64,000 nt of DNA from Calidifontibacillus oryziterrae (GTDB lineage: Bacteria > Bacillota > Bacilli > Bacillales > Bacillaceae_J): the NCBI RefSeq assembly GCF_000331575.1, contig NZ_KB223527.1, positions 1,275,842-1,339,841 on the forward strand, written 5' to 3'. A program made the position numbers and the translations under genes. Shown here in pieces: positions 18,720 through 27,675 of the stretch; the first letter of the stretch is position 1; every line of letters starts with the position of its first letter. A model generated the notes under the pieces. That model was not told the DNA's origin. It worked only from the letters and a program-made list of their open reading frames with translations, and searched no databases.

Positions 18720-19189
18720 AGCTATCACTTCCACCCTGTTATTTCAATTTAGTTAGTTTTTATTGTTTCCTATTTCACTCATTTCATGATCAAATCATAT
18801 AATAATACTAATTGGTAGCCGAGTATTGATCACACTAATGACTAAGTAGCGACTGTCCATAAAATGTTTGTTTTTTGTAATAAAGTTTTAATATTTTGCC
18901 GTAGACATCATCTTATTCCTTTTCATACTTTTTATCAACCATTATGTAGCGAGAAACTAAAAAATGATTTTTCCTCGGAATTTTATACACATAAGTAAAA
19001 GTTTTTTATCAAAATTTAGCTCGTTAATGTAATGAAAAAGCAACATTTACATTTAACAGAGCCTAAAATTATAAAGCATCATAAAATCATGATTACTTCG
19101 GAAAAATTGAAGAATTTTTGAATTTTTTATGCTAGAATAAAACGTGATGAAAAATTGGTAAATCAAAAATTTATCTTGGGGTGAAGAGT
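18720..19189. other. Divergent region between yumB and yumC
   Basis: About 470 AT-rich bp that must hold two promoters. I looked for Fur, Rex and riboswitch consensus and saw none that convinces, and there is no small ORF with an SD. Confidence 0.4.
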
Positions 19190-20185
19190 GTGAAGGAAGA
19201 TAGCAAAATTTATGATATCACGATCATCGGGGGTGGACCAATCGGTTTATTCACCGCATTCTATGGCGGAATGAGACAAGCCAGTGTGAAAATTATTGAA
19301 AGTCTAGGGCAACTAGGTGGTCAATTATCCGCCCTCTATCCTGAAAAATACATATATGACGTAGCTGGTTTTCCAAAGGTACGTGCTCAAGAGCTTATTG
19401 ATCGCTTAAAAGAGCAAATGAGCAAATTCCAACCAACTATCACGCTTGAACAGGCGGTTGAAAATGTTGAAAAGCTTGAGGATGGTACTTTTAAACTTAC
19501 AACAAATTCAGAGGTTCATTACTCAAAAACAATTATTATTACTGCAGGTAATGGTGCATTCCAACCGCGCCGTCTCGAACTGGAAGAGGCAGCACAGTAT
19601 GAAGGTAAAAATCTCCATTATTTTGTGGAGGATATGAATAAATTTGCAGGTCAACGCGTAGTTGTACTTGGCGGCGGCGATTCAGCCGTTGACTGGACAA
19701 TGATGCTTGAACCTATTGCTAAAGAAGTTACAATTGCACATCGTCGTGATAAATTCCGGGCACATGAGCATAGTGTAGAAAACCTAATGGCTTCTAAAGC
19801 AAAAGTATTAACACCTTATGTTCCCGCTCGCATAATAGGTGACGGCGACAAGATTACGCAAATTGTCTTATCAGAAGTTAAAACAGGTGAAGAAGTAACA
19901 ATTGATATTGATGCATTGATTGTAAACTATGGGTTTGTTTCATCTTTAGGACCTATTAAGGAATGGGGATTAAACATCGACAAAAATTCAATTGTTGTTA
20001 ATTCTAAAATGGAAACAAACATTCCAGGAATTTTTGCTGCAGGTGATATTGCAACATATGACGGTAAAGTTAAGCTTATTGCTGCAGGCTTTGGTGAAGC
20101 GCCTGTTGCCGTTAACTGTGCAAAATTGGTTGCAGATCCAGATTCCAAGGCGCAGCATTTACATTCATCAAGTATGTTTCAATAA
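19190..20185 (+). CDS. yumC: Ferredoxin/flavodoxin-NADP+ reductase YumC
   Basis: Thioredoxin-reductase-like FAD enzyme lacking the redox CxxC; it transfers electrons between NADPH and ferredoxin/flavodoxin and is essential in B. subtilis. 331 residues. FAD motif is [22 protein letters not shown] motif [13 protein letters not shown] with [12 protein letters not shown], and the C-terminal ATG-like motif [14 protein letters not shown]. The start is GTG 19190, with GGGGTG 6 nt upstream; the GTG three codons earlier overlaps the SD. Close to full-length identity pattern with B. subtilis YumC as I remember it. Confidence 0.95.
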   Translation: MKEDSKIYDITIIGGGPIGLFTAFYGGMRQASVKIIESLGQLGGQLSALYPEKYIYDVAGFPKVRAQELIDRLKEQMSKFQPTITLEQAVENVEKLEDGTFKLTTNSEVHYSKTIIITAGNGAFQPRRLELEEAAQYEGKNLHYFVEDMNKFAGQRVVVLGGGDSAVDWTMMLEPIAKEVTIAHRRDKFRAHEHSVENLMASKAKVLTPYVPARIIGDGDKITQIVLSEVKTGEEVTIDIDALIVNYGFVSSLGPIKEWGLNIDKNSIVVNSKMETNIPGIFAAGDIATYDGKVKLIAAGFGEAPVAVNCAKLVADPDSKAQHLHSSSMFQ

Positions 20186-20228
20186 TACATTGTATAATAT
20201 CACAAAACATTATATTTTATAAAAAGTG

Positions 20229-20260
20229 AGAGCTAAGGCTGATTTAGGCCTTAGCTCTTG
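20229..20260 (+). terminator. Terminator of yumC
   Basis: Stem AGAGCTAAGGC/GCCTTAGCTCT followed by TGTATTATCTTG. The stem is strong but the U-tract is weak. It lies between convergent yumC and the flagellin gene. Confidence 0.65.
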
Positions 20261-20281
20261 TATTATCTTGTATTATATTTT

Positions 20282-21070
20282 CTAGAATAATATATTCAAA
20301 ATTTGCCCTGCCATCATTTGCTGCATCTTTTGGGTTGCAAAATATGTTTGCTGAAATAGGTTTGCACGATTTAATTCAATCGTTGTTTTTGCTACATCCG
20401 CATCACGAATTCTGGATTCAGCAGCTTGCATATTTAAATGCTTATTTTCACTATTTGCAACCGAATGGTCTAGGCGATTAGTTGTTGCCCCAATAGATGA
20501 TCTAGATTTAGAAATTTGCTCAATTGCCCCATCTATAATATTCAACGCAGCTTGAGGATTTTCTTTGAGATTAATATCATTTAAGCTAAGGCCCGAATTT
20601 GCATCTCCAAGCTGGCTAGCCAAGGCACTTGATATACTTGTGCTTAAGGTTTCTCCGTTTGCATTTGTTGTGGTTTTCATATTTTGAAAACTTCCATCTA
20701 AAATAGGCTTCGTGTTGAATTGTGTGTGCCTACCAATTGAATCAATTGTATCACGTAGTTGGGAGAATTCTTGTTGAATGATCGAGCGGTCAGCATCCGT
20801 TAATAACCCATTATTAGCTTGAATAGAGAGTTCTCTCATTCTTTGTAGTACTGAATGCGTTGAATTTAATGCCCCATCAGCAGTTTGTAATAACGATTGA
20901 CTATCCCGCATATTTCGTGAAGCTATGTTTTCACCTTTTATTTGCGTTTGCATCTTTTCTGAGATTGCTAATCCTGCGGCATCATCCGCAGCTGAGTTAA
21001 TTCTTTGTGCTGTCGAAAATCGTATCATCGCCAGCTGTTGGTCGCGACTTGCTACTTGAACATTCACCAT
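20282..21070 (-). CDS. Short flagellin-like protein with truncated D0 region
   Basis: 262-residue flagellin. The conserved N-terminal D1 helix is clear (RINSAADDAAGLAISEKMQ, then IASRNMRDSQSLLQTADGAL and VLQRMRELSIQANNG), and so is the C-terminal region (SSIGATTNRLDHSVAN, RDADVAKTTIELNR, ending QQMMAGQILNILF). Canonical flagellins begin MRINHNI and have about 50 residues before AISEKM; here there are only 40, and the first D0 residues are missing. ATG 21070 follows GGGAGG at 5 nt, and no upstream coding extends the frame. The promoter looks sigma-A-like rather than sigma-D-like. It may be a minor or specialised filament subunit. Confidence 0.85.
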   Translation of the reverse strand: MVNVQVASRDQQLAMIRFSTAQRINSAADDAAGLAISEKMQTQIKGENIASRNMRDSQSLLQTADGALNSTHSVLQRMRELSIQANNGLLTDADRSIIQQEFSQLRDTIDSIGRHTQFNTKPILDGSFQNMKTTTNANGETLSTSISSALASQLGDANSGLSLNDINLKENPQAALNIIDGAIEQISKSRSSIGATTNRLDHSVANSENKHLNMQAAESRIRDADVAKTTIELNRANLFQQTYFATQKMQQMMAGQILNILF

Positions 21071-21094
21071 AACCACCTCCCTTTTCTATTATCT

Positions 21095-21124
21095 ATTATA
21101 ACGGAAAAATAAGGAAATGGACAA
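21095..21124 (-). promoter_or_regulatory. Sigma-A-like promoter of the short flagellin gene
   Basis: Minus strand TTGTCC (21119-21124), 18-nt spacer, TATAAT (21095-21100), about 25 bp before the start codon. No TAAA-N15-GCCGATAT sigma-D sequence is present. Confidence 0.55.
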
Positions 21125-21153
21125 TCGTATTTATATGACTATTGAATTATTTT

Positions 21154-21507
21154 TTAGCACTCTTCTGGAGTTCCTTCATTGGTTGCCGTGCGGAACGACG
21201 AGCCACAGCCACACGTTGCAATTGCATTCGGATTATCAATCGTAAATCCGCCGCCCATCATGTTTTGTTTAAAGTCAATTTTTACACCATTAAGGATAGG
21301 AGCATCACTTTTATTGACTAATACTTTTAACCCATGTTGTTCAAACTCTATATCATCATCAGATTTTTCCTGTTCAAAGCCCATTCCATACGATAAACCA
21401 CTACAACCGCCGCCTTTTACAGCTACACGCAAAAACAAGTTTGCTGATTCCTCTTCCTTCATCATTTCATTAATTTGTGAGACTGCAGTTTCAGTAATAA
21501 TAATCAT
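21154..21507 (-). CDS. yutM: A-type Fe-S carrier YutM (HesB/IscA/ErpA family)
   Basis: 117-residue Fe-S carrier or chaperone. The three cluster-ligand cysteines are Cys35 (KGGGCSGLSYG), Cys99 and Cys101 (ATCGCGSSF), in the typical C-x63-C-x-C layout. It probably relays clusters assembled by the SUF system encoded at 39.6-45 kb, alongside YutI at 23 kb. Confidence 0.95.
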   Translation of the reverse strand: MIIITETAVSQINEMMKEEESANLFLRVAVKGGGCSGLSYGMGFEQEKSDDDIEFEQHGLKVLVNKSDAPILNGVKIDFKQNMMGGGFTIDNPNAIATCGCGSSFRTATNEGTPEEC

Positions 21508-21650
21508 GATTCAACCTCCCTCTATTATGCTACTATTATTAGTATACTAAATTGCCGTTACCAAACACAAAAAATACTGCCTATTTTAAGGTATAATCAT
21601 TAAAGTTATTGTTCATAATAAAGATATCCCCCCGTTTCTCTTGATAGAAA

Positions 21651-21692
21651 CAAAAACCCTAAGTGATGAATGCTTGCTTAGGGTTCTTTGTT
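21651..21692. terminator. Terminator-like hairpin in a divergent gap
   Basis: ACCCTAAG (21656-21663) pairs with CTTAGGGT (21677-21684), with T-rich sequence on both outer sides. It lies upstream of both yutM (minus) and the DUF2225 gene (plus), so it ends neither gene; it may be a leader attenuator. Confidence 0.55.
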
Positions 21693-21791
21693 ATTATAGG
21701 CGAAAGACCTATATTTGTTTGTAATCTCTTACATCCTCCCTAAAATAATGGTACATTAGATGTGTAACTACTTTTGGGGGATGATTTATTT

Positions 21792-22517
21792 ATGTCAGAT
21801 AACCAACTCGCGCCATTATATGATAAACACGAAACATGCGCTCTATGCAAATCCACTTTTACTTCAAAAAAAATCCGTTCAAGGTTTATAAAATTAGATC
21901 ATACAGATACTGACCTTTGTCCATATTATAAAGATGAAGAAATTAGTCCACTTCTATATTTTGTTAAAGTGTGCCCGAAATGCGGTTATTCCTATTCAGA
22001 TCACTTTGGTACATATTTCCCTGAAGGCACCAGGGACGCGATTGAAAATTTAGTATCGGCGAAATGGGTCCCGCATAATTACGGTGAAGAGAGAACTGTT
22101 CAACAGGCTATTCAAACTTATAAGCTGGCGTTATATTGCGCAACATTAAAAAAGGAAAAAGCTATTGTGCTTGCTAGCTTGTTAATTCGTTTAGCTTGGC
22201 TATATCGTAAAGCCGAAAACATCAAAGAAGAACGACGTTTTCTAGAACTCGCAGTCGAGAAGTTTAATGAATCATACTTAGAAGCATATTATAGCAATAC
22301 CGACATGACGGAAATTCGTGTTATGTATTTATTAGGAGAACTAAATCGTCGCCTCGGAAACTATGATAAAGCAGTTGCTCACTTTTCCAAGGTCGTTGAT
22401 CAACAAAATAGTACGCTGGAAAAAAAGGTCGTTGATATGGCTCGTGAGCAATGGTATACAACAAGGGATTTAATGAAAAAAGAACAAGAAGAAGAAGCAC
22501 CAAATGTAGAAAGCTAG
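21792..22517 (+). CDS. DUF2225 zinc-ribbon/TPR-like protein
   Basis: 241-residue cytoplasmic protein. The N-terminal half has two CxxC pairs (Cys16-Cys19 in CALCKSTF and Cys61-Cys64 in VCPKCGYSY) that should bind zinc. The C-terminal half is helical and TPR-like (AIQTYKLALYCATLKKEKAIVLASL..., GNYDKAVAHFSKVVD). The start is ATG 21792, with GGGGGA about 10 nt upstream; a TTG six codons earlier is inside that SD context. Function is unknown. Confidence 0.85.
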   Translation: MSDNQLAPLYDKHETCALCKSTFTSKKIRSRFIKLDHTDTDLCPYYKDEEISPLLYFVKVCPKCGYSYSDHFGTYFPEGTRDAIENLVSAKWVPHNYGEERTVQQAIQTYKLALYCATLKKEKAIVLASLLIRLAWLYRKAENIKEERRFLELAVEKFNESYLEAYYSNTDMTEIRVMYLLGELNRRLGNYDKAVAHFSKVVDQQNSTLEKKVVDMAREQWYTTRDLMKKEQEEEAPNVES

Positions 22518-22521
22518 CAAA

Positions 22522-22581
22522 GGTGCCAGGGTAGTATCCATGGTGGTGTCCATAGAAGTATCCATAGAGGTTCTTGGCACC
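22522..22581. repeat. Intergenic hairpin repeat with 12-bp tandem units, copy 1
   Basis: Arms GGTGCCAGG and TTGGCACC enclose three 12-bp units at 22533, 22545 and 22557 (AGTATCCATGGT, GGTGTCCATAGA, AGTATCCATAGA). It sits exactly between the stops of convergent genes. The same unit recurs at 27687-27722 and, inverted, at 39538-39561. Confidence 0.8.
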
Positions 22582-22596
22582 ACCAGAAAATGGAAA

Positions 22597-22836
22597 TTAG
22601 AACATGGGATTATCGTCCAAATATTGATAAATGTTTTTTACGAGCTCAGCTGGAGAGTCCGCACCGACAAACTCGCCATTTACTAATGCAAACAAAGACT
22701 CCGCACATTTCCCACAATAGCTAAGGCAACCATATTCAATAATATCTAAGTTGGGATCCTTCTCCAATTGTTCCCTTGCTTCCTGCGCTCCACTTGCTAA
22801 ATTACTGACACAAAATTCGATTAATGGTTTTATCAC
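22597..22836 (-). CDS. yuzB: YuzB family protein (DUF1450)
   Basis: 79 residues, the length of B. subtilis YuzB. It has a thioredoxin-like cysteine arrangement: Cys9 (IEFCVSNL) and the cluster [20 protein letters not shown] (Cys37, Cys41, Cys44). Such small proteins resemble [2Fe-2S] thioredoxin-like ferredoxins, but no function is established. It is convergent with the DUF2225 gene and opposed to yutI. Confidence 0.9.
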   Translation of the reverse strand: MIKPLIEFCVSNLASGAQEAREQLEKDPNLDIIEYGCLSYCGKCAESLFALVNGEFVGADSPAELVKNIYQYLDDNPMF

Positions 22837-23067
22837 GTATATGACCTCTTTCCATAAAACTTGAGACGTAGCAACGTTATATCTATTTATAGTCTATCAT
22901 TAATGATATCGTCTATCCTTCTCTGAATTTATGGCTTGTAGCCTAGTTTAATTTAATGCAGGTTTAAGCCTTATTTTTGTTCAAAAATTAACTACATAAT
23001 CAGAAGTGTTTGAATAGATTTTTTATGCTTTTACAATTATAATAGGGAGTGAAAGAAAGGAGAAGAT

Positions 23068-23307
23068 ATGATGAGTGAAAATACAATCTTTCAACAAGTT
23101 GAAGAAGTCATTGATAAGCTTCGCCCATTCCTACAACGTGATGGCGGCGATGTTGAATTAGTTGATGTCGAAGACGGTATTGTTAAATTACGTTTGATGG
23201 GTGCTTGTGGAAGCTGCCCAAGCTCTACTATCACTTTAAAAGCAGGGATCGAACGTGCTCTACTTGAAGAAGTTCCTGGCGTAGTTGAGGTAGAACAAGT
23301 ATTTTAA
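23068..23307 (+). CDS. yutI: NifU C-terminal-like Fe-S carrier YutI
   Basis: 79-residue NFU domain with the cluster-binding CxxC in GACGSCPSS at about 48-54 and the family start [19 protein letters not shown]. It forms or transfers [4Fe-4S] clusters. SD AAAGGAG precedes two consecutive ATGs, either of which could start. Together with YutM it forms the Fe-S trafficking set of this region. Confidence 0.95.
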   Translation: MMSENTIFQQVEEVIDKLRPFLQRDGGDVELVDVEDGIVKLRLMGACGSCPSSTITLKAGIERALLEEVPGVVEVEQVF

Positions 23308-23327
23308 TACACCATATAAGAATAAAT

Positions 23328-23374
23328 ATAGCCCTCTAGGAAACTTGAATGTTCCCAGTGAGGGCTATTTTTTA
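23328..23374 (+). terminator. Terminator of yutI
   Basis: ATAGCCCTC pairs with GAGGGCTAT across a 23-nt loop, followed by TTTTTTA. Confidence 0.88.
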
Positions 23375-23459
23375 TACTTTATAGATTTAACCTTGTTGAA
23401 GGAGTATAACAAAAGCCATCGTAATTTGCCGCCGTGGGCAGATTACATGTTTTCTATTA

Positions 23460-24377
23460 TTATTGTTTTACGAATGAATCTCTATTCACAACTACTCCTG
23501 TTTGATCAACCTTAAGGAGCTCGATACGGGCTTCTGGATAAGCATGTTGTAAATGAACCTGAATTGATTTACCTTTACCGCTTGGAGCAAAACATATAAT
23601 CGTTGGTCCTGCACCACTTAAGGCAACTCCATAAGCACCTAAATCATCGGCTAAGGAATTAATCATTGCAAGCTCAGGGACAAGCTCGCCACGATACGGC
23701 TGATGAAACAAATCCTTCGCCATCATCTTCCCAGCTAACTCCCAATTTGAGGTTAATAACGCTGCGACAAGAACATTGCTAATTCCACTTGCTAAAACTG
23801 CTTTTTTATATGCCATACTCTCTGGGAGTACACTTCTTGCTTTTTCCGTCTTCAATTCATATGCAGGTATATAAACTACCATATCAATGTCAGGGAACCC
23901 ACCATGTACCATATCTGTTCCATCACCTCGGTGGCTACCAATTATTAGCCCCCCATACAAGGACGCTGCGACATTATCTAGGTGACCTTCAAAAATACTT
24001 GCTCTTCTTAATTTCTCCTCATTGGATAATTGAAGATTTAGCAATTGGTTTGCTAGTTCGATTCCTGCTACAATCGCCGCGGCACTACTGCCCAGCCCTC
24101 TTGAGAGCGGAATGTCACTTGTCACCTCAACCCTGCAGGCTGGCAATGTGAGCTTGTAATCATTAGCTACAGACTCTGCAACCTTATATATTAGATTTTC
24201 TTCATCCTCGGGTACCCCGTTAAGATCACTTGACATCGGTATAAAGCGCCAAGTATCATTTTCCATTACATCTAAAATTAAATAACGATTTACAGCCATT
24301 CCTACTGAATCAAAGCCAGGCCCTAAATTGGCTGTACTTCCCGGAGTTGTAATTCTAAAAGGAATAAGCTGCTTCAT
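23460..24377 (-). CDS. thrB: Homoserine kinase
   Basis: Phosphorylates homoserine for threonine synthesis. 305-residue GHMP kinase with GSTANLGPGFDSVGMAV near the N-terminus, the ATP-binding PLSRGLGSSAAAIVAG in the middle and GVALSGAGPTIICF towards the end. SD AAGGAG lies 10 nt before the ATG. It follows hom by only 37 bp; the thrC gene that sits between them in B. subtilis is absent here. Confidence 0.96.
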   Translation of the reverse strand: MKQLIPFRITTPGSTANLGPGFDSVGMAVNRYLILDVMENDTWRFIPMSSDLNGVPEDEENLIYKVAESVANDYKLTLPACRVEVTSDIPLSRGLGSSAAAIVAGIELANQLLNLQLSNEEKLRRASIFEGHLDNVAASLYGGLIIGSHRGDGTDMVHGGFPDIDMVVYIPAYELKTEKARSVLPESMAYKKAVLASGISNVLVAALLTSNWELAGKMMAKDLFHQPYRGELVPELAMINSLADDLGAYGVALSGAGPTIICFAPSGKGKSIQVHLQHAYPEARIELLKVDQTGVVVNRDSFVKQ

Positions 24378-24414
24378 TGCGTCACAACTCCTTGAATTTG
24401 ATCAAAACACCACA

Positions 24415-25716
24415 TTATAGTGTACCCTCTCCTTCAACTCTATAGCTGCTTTTCACTTTATATACAACGTCTAGCTTCATGAGCGTATCCATAATATCAT
24501 TATAAGCTTTTTGACTAGCCTTGTGGGTTACAATAACGATCTCTGCCAGCTCCCTTTTCTTTAATGGCAGCTGTAAAATCTTCTCAAAACTCACATTATA
24601 ATTTGAAAATAAAGTAGTAATTTCAGAAAGTGCACCGGCTTGATCCTTTACATGAATCCTCATAAAGTATTTTGATAAAATCTCATCAGCAGATTTTAAG
24701 CTTTTCGGATATTGAGGCATGATCGCATTACTTCCATTTACACCTAATCCCATATTTTTCATTACAGCAACTAAGTCAGATACAACTGCAGTTGCCGTCG
24801 GCAATTTTCCAGCACCAGGACCATAAAACATCGTTTCGCCGACAGCTTCACCATAAACATAGACTGCATTAAATACGTCGTTTACGGACGCTAACGGATG
24901 TACATTTGGAAGTAGGGTTGGTTGCACACTGACCTCGACCTTATCGTGATCCTTACTTGCTATACCAATTAATTTAATTGTATAGCCAAGCCGTTTGCTA
25001 TATTCTAAATCTTCTTCAGTAATCCCTGAAATACCAGTCACTTTTACATCGTCCAAGTCAATCGGCATTGAAAAACCTAATGTAGCAAGTATCGTCATTT
25101 TTCGGGCAGCGTCAAGTCCTTCGACATCTGCAGTAGGATCAGCTTCTGCATATCCTAAGCTTTGGGCTTCAGCGAGAACCTCTTCATATGCACGGCCCTC
25201 CTGAGTCATTTTCGTAAGAATGTAATTTGTTGTACCATTCACGATCCCCATGATTTTTTTTATCCGATCTGAAGCAAGACCTTCGGTCAAACTGCGAATA
25301 ATTGGTATACCTCCCGCTACACTCGCTTCATAAAATAAATCGCAACCATTTTCCGCCGCTACTTTAACAAGCTCAGCGCCATAAACTGCCATTAAGTCTT
25401 TATTGGCAGTCACGACATGCTTTTTGTTACGTAGTGCTTTTAATACGTGATTGTAAGTCTCTTCTATACCGCCCATGACTTCAATGACAACATCAATTTC
25501 TGGATTTTCAATTACTTCATATGGGTCTGTTGTTAGTTTTACAGGATCAATTTCAATATCACGTTGTTTATTTAAATTTTTTACGGCAATCTTCGTAATT
25601 TCAACCGGACAGCCAACCTGATGAATTAATTTATCCTGATGACGTTCCACAATTTGAACGACACCGCTCCCTACAGTTCCTAGCCCCAACAATCCGACAG
25701 AAATTGATTTAACCAT
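24415..25716 (-). CDS. hom: Homoserine dehydrogenase with ACT domain
   Basis: Reduces aspartate semialdehyde to homoserine, the branch point to threonine and methionine. 433 residues (the B. subtilis length) starting MVKSISVGLLGLGTVGSGV with the NAD(P) motif. The catalytic domain shows NGTTNYILTKM and GYAEADPTADVEGLDAARK. The C-terminal ACT domain (about 350-430) indicates threonine feedback. The start is ATG 25716, chosen by homology and the upstream GAAGGG. First gene of hom-thrB, with its own sigma-A promoter. Confidence 0.95.
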   Translation of the reverse strand: MVKSISVGLLGLGTVGSGVVQIVERHQDKLIHQVGCPVEITKIAVKNLNKQRDIEIDPVKLTTDPYEVIENPEIDVVIEVMGGIEETYNHVLKALRNKKHVVTANKDLMAVYGAELVKVAAENGCDLFYEASVAGGIPIIRSLTEGLASDRIKKIMGIVNGTTNYILTKMTQEGRAYEEVLAEAQSLGYAEADPTADVEGLDAARKMTILATLGFSMPIDLDDVKVTGISGITEEDLEYSKRLGYTIKLIGIASKDHDKVEVSVQPTLLPNVHPLASVNDVFNAVYVYGEAVGETMFYGPGAGKLPTATAVVSDLVAVMKNMGLGVNGSNAIMPQYPKSLKSADEILSKYFMRIHVKDQAGALSEITTLFSNYNVSFEKILQLPLKKRELAEIVIVTHKASQKAYNDIMDTLMKLDVVYKVKSSYRVEGEGTL

Positions 25717-25777
25717 TAGACTTCTCATCCCTTCTCTTTGTCTACATCCGAAATCCACCTGTTTTTACTTTACGGAC

Positions 25778-25824
25778 ATTATAGATGGATTTTCTTTTCA
25801 ATACAAGGCTTTTTTTAAAGCCTT
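25778..25824 (-). promoter_or_regulatory. hom promoter with overlapping palindrome
   Basis: Minus strand TTGTAT (25801-25806), 17-nt spacer, TATAAT (25778-25783). A perfect 8-bp inverted repeat AAGGCTTT/AAAGCCTT (25805-25812 and 25817-25824) overlaps the -35 and extends upstream. It could be a regulator binding site. Confidence 0.6.
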
Positions 25825-25957
25825 AGTTTGTTCATTTATTATGATTCAGCTATTTTTGCGAAAAACAATAACTGAGCTGTCCAAGAAGTCACAATGAATG
25901 ATTTGTTGATCAGCCGCCATAAATTTTCATTCTATTTTTTATATTAACACAACTATG

Positions 25958-26998
25958 CTAGATTTTAACCCTATAAAGCCAATCTAATTTAGGAAGCTGT
26001 AGTTTTTTTACAGGCAGTTCAATCGTTTTATAAAAATCTCTTAAAAAACTTTCTTGATCTTCTGCATGATTAATGAATTCATAAAATTGTGTTGCACACC
26101 TCTCTTTAATTGAATCCGTTTCTGCACTATAGTACTTTTCAATCAGTTCAAAATATGGAAGCGGAAATAATAAGCGACCATAGATCTGTCTAATATTGAT
26201 AAAAGTAAGAGGTGTTACTTTTTCATAATCCTTCAAGAACTTACTAATTTCTTGCTCCTGTGATCGTTGTTGCATGCTCAAGTATCGTATCCCCTCTGCA
26301 ACATCACGTGTAGGGTGATCAAATACAAATTCAATTGGCAACAAGTAAGAATCCTGATTTAGCTGTGGAGTATACTTAACGTAACATATTGTCCCAAATT
26401 GTGATTCTTTACGATGATCGTCCCATTCACAATCAGCAATATACTGAATTGCATTTTCTGTTAACCCTAAATAATAAGGAAATGTTTCAAAAAATATTTT
26501 TTCAAAGCGATTTTTTGGCCGGTTTTGAATTTGTTTTCCCCACCAACTTTCCAATTGATCAAGCCTTTGTCCCCATAATTGTCGCCATTGGCCTACCCTC
26601 GATAAAGTCTTAGGTGGATAAGGTATAAATCTTCCTTTTTGATGAAACGTTGCTAATGCTTCCCCCTCTGATGTATACACCTTATTTCTTTTGTTACGGT
26701 GGATATTTGACCTAGTATTATGGACTTGAGCGATTTTAAAAAGGACAACCTGCTCACCATTTACTGTTGCTATTAACTCTTCAGTAGTTGTTGGAACAAA
26801 TTCGGCAATGCGTTCTGTTTTTTGGAACCTTAAATAATCGCTCATTTGTTTTATTTCCAATAATTCAGCTTCACTAACATGTGGAATTGGAACAATTATA
26901 TACAAATCTCCATTCTCCTCAAATGCTTGAAATCCTTTATAGTTAATGAAATACGGTCGATGGAACCGATATTGCTCATACAAGTCTCGTTCAATCAT
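25958..26998 (-). CDS. yutH: Spore coat protein YutH (CotS-like)
   Basis: 346-residue protein of the YutH/CotS family, which has a degenerate aminoglycoside-phosphotransferase-like fold and localises to the spore coat in B. subtilis. The start MIERDLYEQYRF is set by GAGGAGG 8 nt before the ATG at 26998; an upstream GTG overlaps that SD. Its place between hom and yutG is the conserved order. I base the name on position and on segments such as FFETFPYYLGLTENAIQYI. Confidence 0.85.
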   Translation of the reverse strand: MIERDLYEQYRFHRPYFINYKGFQAFEENGDLYIIVPIPHVSEAELLEIKQMSDYLRFQKTERIAEFVPTTTEELIATVNGEQVVLFKIAQVHNTRSNIHRNKRNKVYTSEGEALATFHQKGRFIPYPPKTLSRVGQWRQLWGQRLDQLESWWGKQIQNRPKNRFEKIFFETFPYYLGLTENAIQYIADCEWDDHRKESQFGTICYVKYTPQLNQDSYLLPIEFVFDHPTRDVAEGIRYLSMQQRSQEQEISKFLKDYEKVTPLTFINIRQIYGRLLFPLPYFELIEKYYSAETDSIKERCATQFYEFINHAEDQESFLRDFYKTIELPVKKLQLPKLDWLYRVKI

Positions 26999-27165
26999 CA
27001 GTTCTTCCTCCTCTTTTGGCACTTACCTTCAATCATATATATGACTAAAACAGCTATATTTTGAGTATGAATCTAGAATTACGGTAAATATTAAGGGAAT
27101 ATTATATTTGTCACATAAAAATATTGTTTACGTATAATTATGTTAAGAAAAGGTGAGAAAAACAG

Positions 27166-27666
27166 ATGAAGGATGGAAAAACAATGGATGCAATTGAAAA
27201 AAGAGCTAGAGAATTACTAAGTGAACGTGGTGTAACCCTTCATGACATAGCAGATTTAGTTTACTATCTCCAAAAAAATTATCATAAAAATTTAAAGATA
27301 GAGGATTGTTATGAAAATGTCGATCGCGTCTTATCGAAACGCGAAGTTCAAAACGCTGTTATTACGGGGATTGAGTTAGATAAATTGGCGGAGAAGAAAC
27401 AAATTGAAGAACCTCTCTTATCAACGCTCCTAAATGATGAAGGCTTGTACGGCGTCGATGAGATAGTTGCCTTATCGATCGTTAACGTCTATGGCTCTAT
27501 CGGATTTACAAACTACGGCTATATCGATAAACAAAAACCCGGAATATTAAGCAAAATTAATGAAAAACACCCCGGTGTTTGTAATACATTTCTTGATGAC
27601 ATCGTTGGCGCAATTGCTGCAGCAGCCTCTAGCAGGCTTGCACACCGCGCTGCAAATGCCGAATAA
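27166..27666 (+). CDS. yutG: YutG, PgpA-superfamily protein
   Basis: 166 residues. The C-terminal part carries the PgpA-like signature GLYGVDEIVALSIVNVYGSIGFTN followed by GVCNTFLDDIVGAIAAA. PgpA homologues hydrolyse phosphatidylglycerophosphate, although the soluble YutG type lacks the membrane helices of E. coli PgpA and its substrate is not proven. Two possible starts (27166 and the ATG six codons later) both have acceptable SDs. Confidence 0.88.
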   Translation: MKDGKTMDAIEKRARELLSERGVTLHDIADLVYYLQKNYHKNLKIEDCYENVDRVLSKREVQNAVITGIELDKLAEKKQIEEPLLSTLLNDEGLYGVDEIVALSIVNVYGSIGFTNYGYIDKQKPGILSKINEKHPGVCNTFLDDIVGAIAAAASSRLAHRAANAE

Positions 27667-27675
27667 ATGTATCAA

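Noticed and set aside
25717..25957. T-box leader ahead of hom
   Set aside because: No AGGGTGGNACCGCG motif or specifier structure; the promoter is only about 60 bp from the start.
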